DNA of 64,000 nucleotides, taken from Minicystis rosea (GTDB lineage Bacteria > Myxococcota_A > Polyangia > Polyangiales > Polyangiaceae). Numbering within the stretch: the stretch's first letter is position 1; every line of letters begins with the position of its first letter. The notes below the pieces were generated by a model. That model searched no databases and was not told the DNA's origin. It was given only the letters and a program-made list of their open reading frames with translations. Positions 14,610 to 22,657 of this stretch are shown here, piece by piece. The DNA lies in contig CP016211.1 of assembly GCA_001931535.1 (NCBI GenBank), forward strand, positions 4,757,573 to 4,821,572, read 5' to 3'. The translations under genes were made by a program, and so were the position numbers.

Positions 14610-16130
14610 ATGTTTCTTCGACGGCTGTCGTTGCTGGCCGCAGCGCTGCCCGCGCTCGCAGGCTGCTCCACCACGTTCAACCCTCTGACCTGCGCGGCCG
14701 ATGCCGACTGCGGCGACGGCCTGGTCTGCGGCTCGGTGAGCGGAGAGCCCGTGTGCATGGCCGCGGCCGACGCTCCGCTGCGCATCGGGATGAGCGCGCC
14801 CGTCTCGGGGCCGAGCCAGGAGCTCGGCACGGCGATGAAGCTCGGCGTGACGCTCGCCATCGACGCGCAGAACAAAGCGGGCGGCGTGCGCGGGCGGCCG
14901 CTCAGCCTGGTGTTCCGCGACGACGCGTACATGCCGGATCTCGCGGAGAAGAACGCGCGCGCGCTGCTCGACGTCCAAGCGACGCAGGCCCCCACCAAGT
15001 GCCCGACGACGTCGATGTCGCTCTCCAGCGGGCAGCCGCCGGTCTCGGAGACGGCGCTCGATCGCGGGCCGAACGGGGTGCTCGCCGTCCTCGGGAGCGT
15101 GGGCACGCCGACCATGCTCCGAGCCGCGCCCATCGCGCTGGAGACGGGGGCGTTGTTCTTCGGCGCGTTCACGGGCGCGAGCAAGGTGCTGCGCGACGAC
15201 ACCGCCGGGGCCTGCAAGAAGTACGTGTTCAACGTGCGCGCGAGCTACGCCGACGAGGCGCGCGCCGCCCTCGAGTACTTCTTCTCCGCCAAGGTGCCGG
15301 ACGCGGCCCACCTCCTGAGCTTCGATCAAAACGACACCTTCGGGCAGGCCGGCTACGACGGCCTCGTGGCTGCGTACAAGGCTCTCCGCGGCGACTTCTC
15401 GCCGGCGCCGGCCGACCCGACCACGCCCATCCATCGCTTCCGCTACCAGCGCGACGACGCCTCCAGCGTGCCGGCGCAGGTCGACGCGGCGGCGACCTAC
15501 CTCGCCTCGTTGCTCGCGGCCGACTCGGCCGAGCACACGATTGGCATCTTCATGACCGACACCTACGGTCCGGCAGCGTCGTTCATCACGGGTATCCGCC
15601 AATGGCAGTACGCCAATGACACTCAGCAAACGATGCTGAGCAAGGCGACGCGGCTTCACCTCCACTTCATCAACGTGTCGTTCGTCGGCCCCAACGCGCT
15701 GGCCGAGCGCCTCAAGAGCGCTGGCACGATCGCGACACCCGCGGGCGACGTGCCTTACACCGACGGTGTGATGCTCTCGCAGGTGGTGCCGAACTACGAG
15801 AGCGACCAGAGCGACATCGTCCGCGACTACCAGAGCGCCATCGAGACGAGCGGGGAAATGCCGAGCTTCACCTCGCTCGAAGGCTACATCGACGCTCGCG
15901 TCTTCATCGCCGGGCTCCAGGCGCACGAGGGGGCTTTCGCGCCGGAGGCGCTGATCTCGACGTTCGAGAAGATGCCGGATTTGAGCCTCGGCCTCGGAGC
16001 GCAGGCCGGGTATTCGCAAACCGATCACAATTACTCGAAGTCGGTTTGGGGCACGGCGCTCGACGCGGGCGGCAGCTTCCAGAATCGCTACTATTGGGCC
16101 GAGGGCACTCCCCTCCAGCTCTTCGAGTGA
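14610..16130 (+). CDS. Type 1 periplasmic ligand-binding lipoprotein (LivJ-like receptor family)
   Basis: A 506-aa exported lipoprotein. MFLRRLSLLAAALPALAGCS is a signal peptide with lipobox ALAGC, and Met 14610 is chosen because it begins this signal. A short Cys-rich linker (CAADADCGDGLVC) follows, then a type 1 periplasmic-binding fold: LRIGMSAPVSGPSQELGTAMKLGVTLAIDAQN, VLAVLGSVGTPTMLRAAPIA, FFGAFTGASKVLRD, and the second-lobe strand TDGVMLSQVVPNYESDQS. Such proteins bind amino acids, amides or similar small ligands. No permease or ATPase gene is adjacent; instead a Ser/Thr kinase follows 25 bp downstream, so it may be a sensor component rather than part of a transporter (inference). The Cys-rich linker is common in myxobacterial surface lipoproteins. 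Confidence 0.88.
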   Translation: MFLRRLSLLAAALPALAGCSTTFNPLTCAADADCGDGLVCGSVSGEPVCMAAADAPLRIGMSAPVSGPSQELGTAMKLGVTLAIDAQNKAGGVRGRPLSLVFRDDAYMPDLAEKNARALLDVQATQAPTKCPTTSMSLSSGQPPVSETALDRGPNGVLAVLGSVGTPTMLRAAPIALETGALFFGAFTGASKVLRDDTAGACKKYVFNVRASYADEARAALEYFFSAKVPDAAHLLSFDQNDTFGQAGYDGLVAAYKALRGDFSPAPADPTTPIHRFRYQRDDASSVPAQVDAAATYLASLLAADSAEHTIGIFMTDTYGPAASFITGIRQWQYANDTQQTMLSKATRLHLHFINVSFVGPNALAERLKSAGTIATPAGDVPYTDGVMLSQVVPNYESDQSDIVRDYQSAIETSGEMPSFTSLEGYIDARVFIAGLQAHEGAFAPEALISTFEKMPDLSLGLGAQAGYSQTDHNYSKSVWGTALDAGGSFQNRYYWAEGTPLQLFE

Positions 16131-16155
16131 ACGACGCATTCGAAGCGAGGAAACG

Positions 16156-17670
16156 ATGAGCGAGCCCGCTGCCCCGACGATCGTCGGCCGCTACGTGCTG
16201 CATGCCCCCATCGCGCGCGGCGGGATGGCCACCATCCATCTGGCGCGGCTCTTGGGCGCCGAAGGCTTCTCCCGGATGGTCGCGGCCAAACGGCTGCACC
16301 CCGAGTTCACGGAGGACGCCGAGCTCGTGGAGATGCTCCTCGACGAGGCGCGCATCGCTTCGAAGATCCACCACCCCAACGTCGTGCCCGTGCTCGACGT
16401 GGTGCGATCCGGCGGCGAGGTGATCCTGGTGCAGGAGTACGTGCACGGGGTGCCGCTCGACAAGCTGCTGCGCGCCGCGAGCCAGACGAAGGAGCCCCTG
16501 CCCGCGTCGATGGTCGTGGCCGTCGCGGCCGACATGCTGGCAGGGCTCGGTGCGGCGCACGGAGCCAAGGACGAGCTCGGCGCGTCGCTCGGGATCATCC
16601 ACCGCGACATCTCTCCGCAGAACGTGCTCGTGGGCGTGGACGGGATCGCGCGGCTCTTGGATTTCGGCGTGGCCAAGGCGTCGCTCAACGCGCACGTCAC
16701 CCGTGCCGGCGTGTTCAAGGGCAAGATCGCGTACACGTCCCCGGAGCAGCTCCGCAGCGCGCCCATCACCGCCGCGACCGATCTGTATGCGGCGGCGGTG
16801 GTGATCTGGGAGGCGCTCGCGACGCGGAGGCTCCATCCGGGACTACGCGAGGCGGAGCTCGTGGCCGCGGTGAGCGCGGGCAAGGTCGCGAAGCTGACCG
16901 AGGCGGTCACGCGCGACGGCGTGACGTCCGAGCGCTGGGCCGTCCTCGAGCAGATCGAGCCGGTGCTGGAGAAGGCCATGGCGTTCGCGCCCGAGGATCG
17001 CTGGGCGAGCGCCGCCGAGATGCGGGACGCGCTGCTCGCGGCGGTGCCCGCGGCCACGGCCGCCGAGGTGTCGCGCAGCGTGAAGCTGCTCGGGAAAGAG
17101 TATCTGGAGGGCCGCGAGCGGCTGATCGTCGCGGAGGAGTCGAGCTGGCGACAGCGCGGGAGCGGGCTGCCGCCGGGCACCGAAGAGCCTTCGACGAAGT
17201 CGGCGCCCGCATCCGCGGTCGGGACGCTGCGCCCTTCCGAGGTGCTCACGCCCGCGCCGCCTGTGCCGGAGCGCGGGCGAGCGCAATGGGCGATCGCGGG
17301 TGCGCTCGCCGTCATCGGCCTGCTCCTCACGGGCATCCTGCTCATGCTGGTGCGGCGGCCGGACGCCACGCCTCCGGCGAGCGCGGCCGCGCCGCCCGCC
17401 GCGTCGATCGCGCCGGTGGCCTCGACCAGCGAGATCGCTGCCGCTCCGACGAACGAGCCCACGGCCGCGCCCACCGCGTCCGCGAAGGCGAGCGCGTCGC
17501 CGAGCGCGGCAGCGAACACCGTGCCTGCTGCGGCGGCGCGGGCGCCGGCACGAGCGGTCCCCGCTGCGCCGCGCCCGACGGCGGCCGCGGCCGCGCCGGC
17601 GGCGGCCGATTGCAACCCGCCGTTTTACTTCGACGGAAAGAAGAAGATCTTCAAGCCCGGCTGCCTGTGA
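16156..17670 (+). CDS. Transmembrane Ser/Thr protein kinase (Pkn type)
   Basis: A 504-aa eukaryotic-like kinase. The cytosolic kinase domain spans residues ~10-290: glycine loop IARGGMATIHLA, Lys in MVAAKRL, catalytic loop IIHRDISPQNVLV, LLDFGVAK metal site, and YTSPEQ activation segment end. A Pro/Ser juxtamembrane stretch precedes one helix (~377-398, WAIAGALAVIGLLLTGILLML). The outside part is ~100 residues of Ala/Pro/Thr-rich sequence ending in DCNPPFYFDGKKKIFKPGCL, a C-terminal Cys-flanked tail found on many myxobacterial kinases. The catalytic loop has S instead of the usual K after HRDI, a frequent variant in this clade. ATG 16156 follows AGCGAGGAAACG. It lies 25 bp after the binding lipoprotein and 20 bp before the PEGA-like protein, so the three may form an operon. 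Confidence 0.95.
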   Translation: MSEPAAPTIVGRYVLHAPIARGGMATIHLARLLGAEGFSRMVAAKRLHPEFTEDAELVEMLLDEARIASKIHHPNVVPVLDVVRSGGEVILVQEYVHGVPLDKLLRAASQTKEPLPASMVVAVAADMLAGLGAAHGAKDELGASLGIIHRDISPQNVLVGVDGIARLLDFGVAKASLNAHVTRAGVFKGKIAYTSPEQLRSAPITAATDLYAAAVVIWEALATRRLHPGLREAELVAAVSAGKVAKLTEAVTRDGVTSERWAVLEQIEPVLEKAMAFAPEDRWASAAEMRDALLAAVPAATAAEVSRSVKLLGKEYLEGRERLIVAEESSWRQRGSGLPPGTEEPSTKSAPASAVGTLRPSEVLTPAPPVPERGRAQWAIAGALAVIGLLLTGILLMLVRRPDATPPASAAAPPAASIAPVASTSEIAAAPTNEPTAAPTASAKASASPSAAANTVPAAAARAPARAVPAAPRPTAAAAAPAAADCNPPFYFDGKKKIFKPGCL

Positions 17671-17690
17671 GGCGCCGCCGAGGAGCCCCG

Positions 17691-18578
17691 ATGCCCACGT
17701 CCTTCTCGATGCTCCGTGCGAGCGCGCTCGCTGCCTCGATGCTCTCGATCGCGAGCCCCGCGCTCGCCGCGCCGCCCACCAAAGACGAGTGCGTCGACGC
17801 GCACAGCAAGGGCCAGGACGCGCGTGAAGCGAACCAGCTCGTGCGCGCCGGCAAGCTCTTCCTCACGTGCGCGCAGTCGACGTGCCCCGATCTCGTCCGC
17901 GGCGACTGCGCGCGCTTCGCCGACGAGCTCGCGCGTCTCCAGCCGACGGTCACGTTCGCCGCGCGCGACGGCGCGAGCCGCGATTTGCCGGACACTTCGG
18001 TGTACGTCGACGGGACGCTGATCACGTCGCAGCTCGGCGACGGGAAGGCGTACGACGTCGATCCCGGCCGTCACGACGTGCGCTTCGTGCATGGCAGCGA
18101 CGAGACCACGATCACGGTGGTCGTCGGCCAAGGCGAGAAGGGCCGCGCGGTCGTGGGCACGTTCTCTTCAGGCACGCCCGCGTCGCCGGCGACGGCGACG
18201 CCCGCGGCGGCACCGGCGGCGGATCGTCCCGAGGCCACGCGACCGGGTGGGCCGCTCGTCCTCGTGGGCCTCGGCGCCGCGGCGACGGTCGCGGGCGGCG
18301 TGCTCCTCGGGCTCGGCTTCGCGAAGATGCCGAACAACTGCAAGCTCTCGGAGCACACGTGCGCGGCGCCGCCGAACGATCCGGTGTTCGGCACGGCGAA
18401 GACGAGCACGACGTGGATCAACGCCGGCGCCATCACCGGCGCCGTGGGCCTCGCGGCGCTCGGTGGATCGCTCATCTGGTACTTCGCGCAGCCGCTCCGC
18501 CCGGCCAAGGCGGTGACCGCGTTCACGCCGTGGATCGGCCCGCAGGGCGCGGGCCTCTCGTTCTCGGGCCACCTGTGA
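17691..18578 (+). CDS. Exported PEGA-like protein with two C-terminal membrane helices
   Basis: A 295-aa envelope protein. The signal peptide ends around SPALAAPP (residue ~26). A helical Cys-containing part follows (CVDAHSKGQDAREANQLVRAGKLFLTCAQSTCPDLVRGDC), a TPR-like stretch often found before PEGA domains. The PEGA-like beta domain (~90-165) contains DTSVYVDGTLITSQLGDGKAY and DVDPGRHDVRFVHG. Two hydrophobic helices (~186-210 and ~241-265) close the protein. ATG 17691 has AGGAG 6 nt upstream. This architecture is very common next to myxobacterial Ser/Thr kinases; a role as envelope partner or substrate of the kinase at 16156 is inference from the 20-bp spacing. Confidence 0.82.
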   Translation: MPTSFSMLRASALAASMLSIASPALAAPPTKDECVDAHSKGQDAREANQLVRAGKLFLTCAQSTCPDLVRGDCARFADELARLQPTVTFAARDGASRDLPDTSVYVDGTLITSQLGDGKAYDVDPGRHDVRFVHGSDETTITVVVGQGEKGRAVVGTFSSGTPASPATATPAAAPAADRPEATRPGGPLVLVGLGAAATVAGGVLLGLGFAKMPNNCKLSEHTCAAPPNDPVFGTAKTSTTWINAGAITGAVGLAALGGSLIWYFAQPLRPAKAVTAFTPWIGPQGAGLSFSGHL

Positions 18579-18624
18579 AACGCCCGGCTTGACGCCGCGC
18601 CCGGAGGCGCGGTACGCGCGGCCC

Positions 18625-19410
18625 GTGCGCGTCTTGAGCTGGAACGTCAACGGCCTGCGCAGCGTCATCGACAAGGGCTTCCGTCGCTGGCTCTCGCGAT
18701 CGGGCGCCGGCATCGTCGGCCTGCAAGAGGTCCGCGCGCGCGAGGATCAGCTCGTCGATCACGCGCGCGTCTTCACCGGATTTCATCGCCACCTCGTGTC
18801 CGCCGAGCGGGCCGGTTACAGCGGCGTCGCGCTGCTCGCGCGGCAGAAGCCCGACGTCGTGACGACGACGCTCGGCGATCCCGCGTTCGACGTGGAGGGC
18901 CGCTTCCAGCTCGCGCGCTTCGGTGCGCTCACGGTGGTCAACGCCTACTTCCCCAACGGCAACGGGCCAAACCGCGACAACAGCCGCGTGCCCTACAAGC
19001 TCGCGTTCTACCGGCGCGTGTTCGAGCTGCTCGAGGCGGACAAGCAGCGCGGCGCGCCCATCCTCGTGATGGGCGACTTCAATACCGCGCACCGCGAGAT
19101 CGATCTCGCGCGCCCGCGCGAGAACGTGAAGACGAGCGGCTTCACCCCCGACGAGCGCGCCGAGCTCGATCGCTGGATCCGCGCCGGCTGGGTCGACACC
19201 TTCCGCCGCTACGAGCCCGGCCCGGGCCACTACTCCTGGTGGAGCCAGCGCTTCGGCGTGCGCGAGAAGAACATCGGCTGGCGCATCGACTACGTGCTCG
19301 CCTCCCCCGGCGCGATCCCGCACCTCACGGGCGCCTTCATCCACGCCAAGGTGAAGGGCAGCGATCACTGCCCCGTGGGCGTCGACATCGACGACGCCGT
19401 GATGGGCTGA
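18625..19410 (+). CDS. xth: Exonuclease III / AP endonuclease (ExoIII-like)
   Basis: A Mg-dependent nuclease of the exonuclease-endonuclease-phosphatase fold for base-excision repair. It contains VRVLSWNVNGLRSV (Asn metal site), GLQEVRA (Glu), VVNAYFPNGN, VMGDFNTAHREIDLA (Asp/Asn), GWRIDYVLAS and the final KGSDHCPVGVDI (Asp-His). At 261 aa it has normal family length. I chose GTG 18625 because VRVLSWNVNG matches the usual first residues; a TTG at 18589 would add 12 residues of unlikely sequence. It starts about 46 bp after the PEGA-like gene. Confidence 0.95.
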   Translation: MRVLSWNVNGLRSVIDKGFRRWLSRSGAGIVGLQEVRAREDQLVDHARVFTGFHRHLVSAERAGYSGVALLARQKPDVVTTTLGDPAFDVEGRFQLARFGALTVVNAYFPNGNGPNRDNSRVPYKLAFYRRVFELLEADKQRGAPILVMGDFNTAHREIDLARPRENVKTSGFTPDERAELDRWIRAGWVDTFRRYEPGPGHYSWWSQRFGVREKNIGWRIDYVLASPGAIPHLTGAFIHAKVKGSDHCPVGVDIDDAVMG

Positions 19411-19579
19411 GCGCCGGAGAACGCGACGAATCGGCGGGGCTCGGAGCGCGCCGAGGATCGGTACGATCGCTCTCCCGAATCGGCGGTTCCTCCGCGCCCG
19501 CGCAGCGCGATCCGCTCCGACCGAGCACAGCCGTGAAGGTTCGTCGCTTGCATTGCTGGCGACGGGAGGGCCTTTGCCC

Positions 19580-20731
19580 ATGCGAGCGCTGACCTACCGG
19601 GGCCCGGGACGAGTCCGGGTCATCGAGAAGAGAGAGCCGAGGATCGAGCATCCCAACGACGTGATCCTGCGCGTGACACGCGCGACGATCTGCGGCTCCG
19701 ACGTGCACCTCTATCACGGCTACGTGCCCGACACGCGCGTGGGGGACACGTTCGGCCACGAGTTCACGGGCGTCGTCACGGAGATCGGGACCTCCGTCGA
19801 GCGCCTCCAGCGCGGCGATCGCGTCGTCGTTCCCTTCAACATCGCCTGCGGCACCTGCTTCTCCTGCGAGCGCGGGCTCACCTCGCTGTGCGACAACACG
19901 AACCCCTGCTCGACGCTGGTCGGCGGTGTCTTCGGGTACTCGCACATCACCGGCGGCTACGACGGAGGGCAGGCTCAATACGTGCGCGTGCCCTTCGCCG
20001 ACGTGGGCCCGATGAAGATCCCGGACGACATGAGCGACGAGGAGGTGCTCTTCCTCAGCGACATCATCCCGACCGGCTACCAAGCCGCGGAGATGGGCGA
20101 CATCGGGCCCGAAGACACCGTGGCCGTCTTCGGCTGCGGCCCGGTGGGCCTCGTGACGCAGCGGAGCGCGTGGTTGCTCGGCGCGGGCCGCGTGATCGGC
20201 ATGGACTACGTCGAGGAGCGGCTCGCCTTCGCGCGGCGCTGGGCGCAGTCGGAGACCATCGATCTGCGCTCGCACAAGGACATCATCGCGCACCTGCGCA
20301 AGATCACGGACGGCCGCGGTCCCGACGTGTGCATCGACGCCGTCGGGCTGGAGGCAGAGGGGTCGCGCATGCACGACGTGCTGGGCAAGGCGCTCAAGCT
20401 CGAAGCCGGCGCGCCCACCGCGATCGACTGGTCCATCAACGCCGTCCGCAAAGGCGGCACGGTGTCCATCATCGGCGTGTACGGCCCGCCATGGAACATC
20501 GTGCCCATCGGCACCGCGATGAACAAAGGCCTCGTCTTGCGCACGGGCCAGTGCAACGTGAAGCGATACCTCCCGCGGCTCCTCGAGCACATCCGGGCGG
20601 GCGCGATCGACGCGAAGGGCCTCATCACCCACCGCTTCGATCTGGAGGACGCCGAGGAGGCCTATCGCGTCTTCGCCGGCCGGCGCGACGGGATCATCAA
20701 ATGCACGCTGGTGCCTCCGGGGGTCGCATGA
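19580..20731 (+). CDS. Zinc-dependent alcohol dehydrogenase, formaldehyde dehydrogenase-like subgroup
   Basis: A 383-aa medium-chain dehydrogenase. Catalytic Zn ligands lie in ATICGSDVHLYHG and FGHEFTG; the four structural Zn cysteines lie in CGTCFSCERGLTSLC; the nucleotide-binding turn reads VAVFGCGPVGLVTQRSA. The long insertion before the C-terminal NAD-domain strand and CIDAVGLEAEG are typical of the glutathione-independent formaldehyde dehydrogenase-like subgroup; the true substrate is not readable. ATG 19580 follows GGGAGGG. Its stop overlaps the ATG of the next gene (ATGA), which implies coupled expression with the small membrane protein. Confidence 0.92.
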   Translation: MRALTYRGPGRVRVIEKREPRIEHPNDVILRVTRATICGSDVHLYHGYVPDTRVGDTFGHEFTGVVTEIGTSVERLQRGDRVVVPFNIACGTCFSCERGLTSLCDNTNPCSTLVGGVFGYSHITGGYDGGQAQYVRVPFADVGPMKIPDDMSDEEVLFLSDIIPTGYQAAEMGDIGPEDTVAVFGCGPVGLVTQRSAWLLGAGRVIGMDYVEERLAFARRWAQSETIDLRSHKDIIAHLRKITDGRGPDVCIDAVGLEAEGSRMHDVLGKALKLEAGAPTAIDWSINAVRKGGTVSIIGVYGPPWNIVPIGTAMNKGLVLRTGQCNVKRYLPRLLEHIRAGAIDAKGLITHRFDLEDAEEAYRVFAGRRDGIIKCTLVPPGVA

Positions 20732-21192
20732 GCCGCACGAGACGAAGAGAAGATCCGATGACGGCAGCGGCGCGGGCCGCGCACGCGGACATCCCCTTCT
20801 GGGGGATCGATCTCGATCCCGCGGATCGGCCCGGGGTGCCGTACGAGCACGCGCCGCGTCCGGTACCGGGCGCGCACTGGATCAAGCCTGCGCGCCAAAT
20901 CGCGACGGTGCCCGTGCTGAAGGCCGCCGGCGTGGAGCGCCTCACGCCGGTGTTCGGCACCGCGACGCCCCCGCACGGGCTCAGCGGCGTGCTGCGACGG
21001 GTCGCCTATCGCGCGCCCGATCATCTGGCGCGGCACTGGCTCCTGCTGCTCGTCGCGGATCGCGTGGACGCGATCGAGAGCGACCTCGGCGGCTTCGCGC
21101 GCCGCGCGTTGCCGGCAGCCGCGCTCGTCACCGCCGTCGGCGTGGGCCTCGGCGTGCTGCGCCAACGGCGCCGCCGCGCTCGCGTGGCCTGA
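20728..21192 (+). CDS. Small membrane-anchored protein coupled to the alcohol dehydrogenase
   Basis: A 154-aa protein of unknown function that begins inside the dehydrogenase stop codon (ATGA). The N-terminal ~100 residues are soluble and rich in Pro/Trp (IPFWGIDLDPADRPGVPYEH; GTATPPHGLSGVLRRVAYRAPDHLARHWLLLL). A single helix near the end (LPAAALVTAVGVGLGVL) is followed by a basic RQRRRRARV tail, giving a likely tail-anchored topology. Proteins of this kind are often found beside this dehydrogenase subgroup, so a membrane tether or partner role is plausible. An alternative Met at 20758 exists, but the overlap argues for 20728. Confidence 0.75.
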   Translation: MSRTRRREDPMTAAARAAHADIPFWGIDLDPADRPGVPYEHAPRPVPGAHWIKPARQIATVPVLKAAGVERLTPVFGTATPPHGLSGVLRRVAYRAPDHLARHWLLLLVADRVDAIESDLGGFARRALPAAALVTAVGVGLGVLRQRRRRARVA

Positions 21193-21201
21193 TCCGAGCG
21201 G

Positions 21202-21230
21202 TGATCACGATCTCGCGCGACGCGAGATCG
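21202..21230. terminator. Perfect 10-bp inverted repeat between convergent genes
   Basis: CGATCTCGCG, loop CGA, CGCGAGATCG at 21208-21230, directly after TGATCACGAT (21202-21211). It lies between the plus gene ending at 21192 and the minus gene ending at 21330. There is no T-run, so it is at best a bidirectional intrinsic-like terminator or transcript-end hairpin. The TGATCACGAT prefix is shared with the hairpins at 32.4, 48.3 and (as TGATC) 50.6 kb. Confidence 0.6.
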
Positions 21231-21329
21231 CGAAGCAGTTCGATAACTCGATCAGGAAGCGACGACGCTTCACGTGCGCCGTGCTCGAGCGTCGAACACG
21301 AGGCGCGCACGCGAGCGGCGACGCGATGC

Positions 21330-21611
21330 TCAGTGACGGCGATGACGCCGGCCGCCGCCGCCGTGGCGCTTGCCGCCGTGACGACGGCCGCCGGCCTTGG
21401 CGCCGCTGCGGGTGCCGGCGCCGCCTTTGAAGACGCCCTTCACGCCGCGACCGACGGTCTTCGCTCCGTCCTTCACGCCGCGGCCGACGGTCTTCGCTCC
21501 GTCCTTCACGGCGTGCCCGAAGTCCTTGAACGGATTCGCCAGCACCTCCGCGGGCGCCGCGAAGAGCAGCGCCGCAGCGAGCCCCAGGCCGAACGAGAGC
21601 TTCCGCGTCAT
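21330..21611 (-). CDS. Small secreted basic repeat protein
   Basis: A 93-aa protein. The signal peptide MTRKLSFGLGLAAALLFAAPAEVLA is followed by NPFKDFGHAVKDGAKTVGRGV, in which the DGAKTVGRGVK block occurs twice in perfect copy, then a Gly/His/Arg-rich tail (GGKRHGGGGRRHRRH). The mature part is strongly basic and could bind nucleic acid, LPS or metal (His-rich); none of this is shown. The repeated 10-residue block is also a near-perfect DNA repeat (33 bp). The stop at 21330 faces the dehydrogenase pair, and the gene follows about 50 bp after the C39-like lipoprotein on the same strand. Confidence 0.75.
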   Translation of the reverse strand: MTRKLSFGLGLAAALLFAAPAEVLANPFKDFGHAVKDGAKTVGRGVKDGAKTVGRGVKGVFKGGAGTRSGAKAGGRRHGGKRHGGGGRRHRRH

Positions 21612-21660
21612 GACGTCATGCTACGCGGCCACGTCGCACGACGCGAGCGGCAGAGCACGA

Positions 21661-22599
21661 TCAAGGCGACGGCGGCTTCTTGCCGGCGATGGCCAAGAGC
21701 ACGGCGCCGCGCACCTCGACCTCGTCACCCTTGGCCTTCGACGCGGGGCGCACCGACCAGAGCGCATCCGGCACCGCCTCGACGCCGGGCGCGCACTTGT
21801 CTTCGGCCGCGCAATCGTATGCCTTGCCGATGAACGCCGCCGCATCCCCCGCGGCCGCGCCGGGCTCCGCTTCGAGCTGACGGATCGCCGCGTCGAGGGC
21901 GGCCACCGCGCGAAAGGTTTGAGCTCCAACGTTCGGAGCGGTTCGATCCACGATCCCCTGGGCGCGATCGCGATCCACCCCGAGCGCGATCAGCCGGGCG
22001 CGGAGCGCGTCGCGAAAGCTGGGATCGTTCTGCGCCGCGGTCCAATCGGACACGGGGACCGCCATCGTGTGCACGTAGAGGCTCTGCACGAGCTCCGCGC
22101 GCGGCACCCAGCGCCGGCCCTTCGCGGGATCCATCACCAGCACGCGATCGCCGTCGAGCTTCCACAGCAGGAAGAACTCGCTGGGATCGTCCTCCCCGGG
22201 CCCATCGACGATGACGATCGCCGGCAGCACCTTCGCCTCCGGCAAGAGCACGTGCTCGGGCGGGAGAATGATCTGTCGGGCCTCGAGGCCGTACTTTTCG
22301 GCGACATCCTCGAGATCGTCGATGGAGGCGCCGTCATCGTCGACCTTGCACTCGCGCTCCAGCGCGGCAGCGTCGAAGGCAATCCCGTGCGCCGTGAGCA
22401 CCGAGCGCAGCGCTGCGGTGGCGCTGCCGCGCCCCGTGTCACGGACCTCGGGCGGATCGGCTTCGGCGGCCGCCGTCGCGCTCGCGGCCGGCACATCGCT
22501 CGACGCCGCGCCGGTGGACGACGCGGACGGCGCCGATCCGCAGCGCGCGCAGGACGTGATGCTCGCGACGGCAGCGAGCGCAACGAAGGCGAGCTTCAT
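21661..22599 (-). CDS. Lipoprotein with C39 peptidase-like domain lacking catalytic residues
   Basis: A 312-aa lipoprotein (signal MKLAFVALAAVASITSC, then an Ala/Ser spacer). Residues ~55-175 follow the C39 double-glycine peptidase pattern: ATAALRSVLTAHGI, DGASIDDLEDVAEKYGLEARQI, LPAIVIV, a strand LLWKLDGDRVLVMDPAKGRRWVPRAEL. But the position of the catalytic Cys holds GSATAAL, and the expected HFVV reads EFFLLW, so the Cys and His are both gone. It is therefore a C39-like, probably non-proteolytic, peptide-binding domain. The C-terminal ~100 residues are helical with a Cys pair (YDCAAEDKCAP). It stands upstream of the small basic secreted protein and downstream of the transglycosylase-like gene on the same strand. 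Confidence 0.75.
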   Translation of the reverse strand: MKLAFVALAAVASITSCARCGSAPSASSTGAASSDVPAASATAAAEADPPEVRDTGRGSATAALRSVLTAHGIAFDAAALERECKVDDDGASIDDLEDVAEKYGLEARQIILPPEHVLLPEAKVLPAIVIVDGPGEDDPSEFFLLWKLDGDRVLVMDPAKGRRWVPRAELVQSLYVHTMAVPVSDWTAAQNDPSFRDALRARLIALGVDRDRAQGIVDRTAPNVGAQTFRAVAALDAAIRQLEAEPGAAAGDAAAFIGKAYDCAAEDKCAPGVEAVPDALWSVRPASKAKGDEVEVRGAVLLAIAGKKPPSP

Positions 22600-22657
22600 G
22601 GCGATCTCCAGAACAGCGAGGCTATCACGAGCGCTCTCGCGGATCGGCGACGCACCG

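Noticed and set aside
14216..15232. N-terminal extension of the HAMP kinase to 15232
   Set aside because: It would be antisense to the lipoprotein with clear signal peptide and binding-protein motifs; GTG 14215 with GAGGGGAG is a good start.
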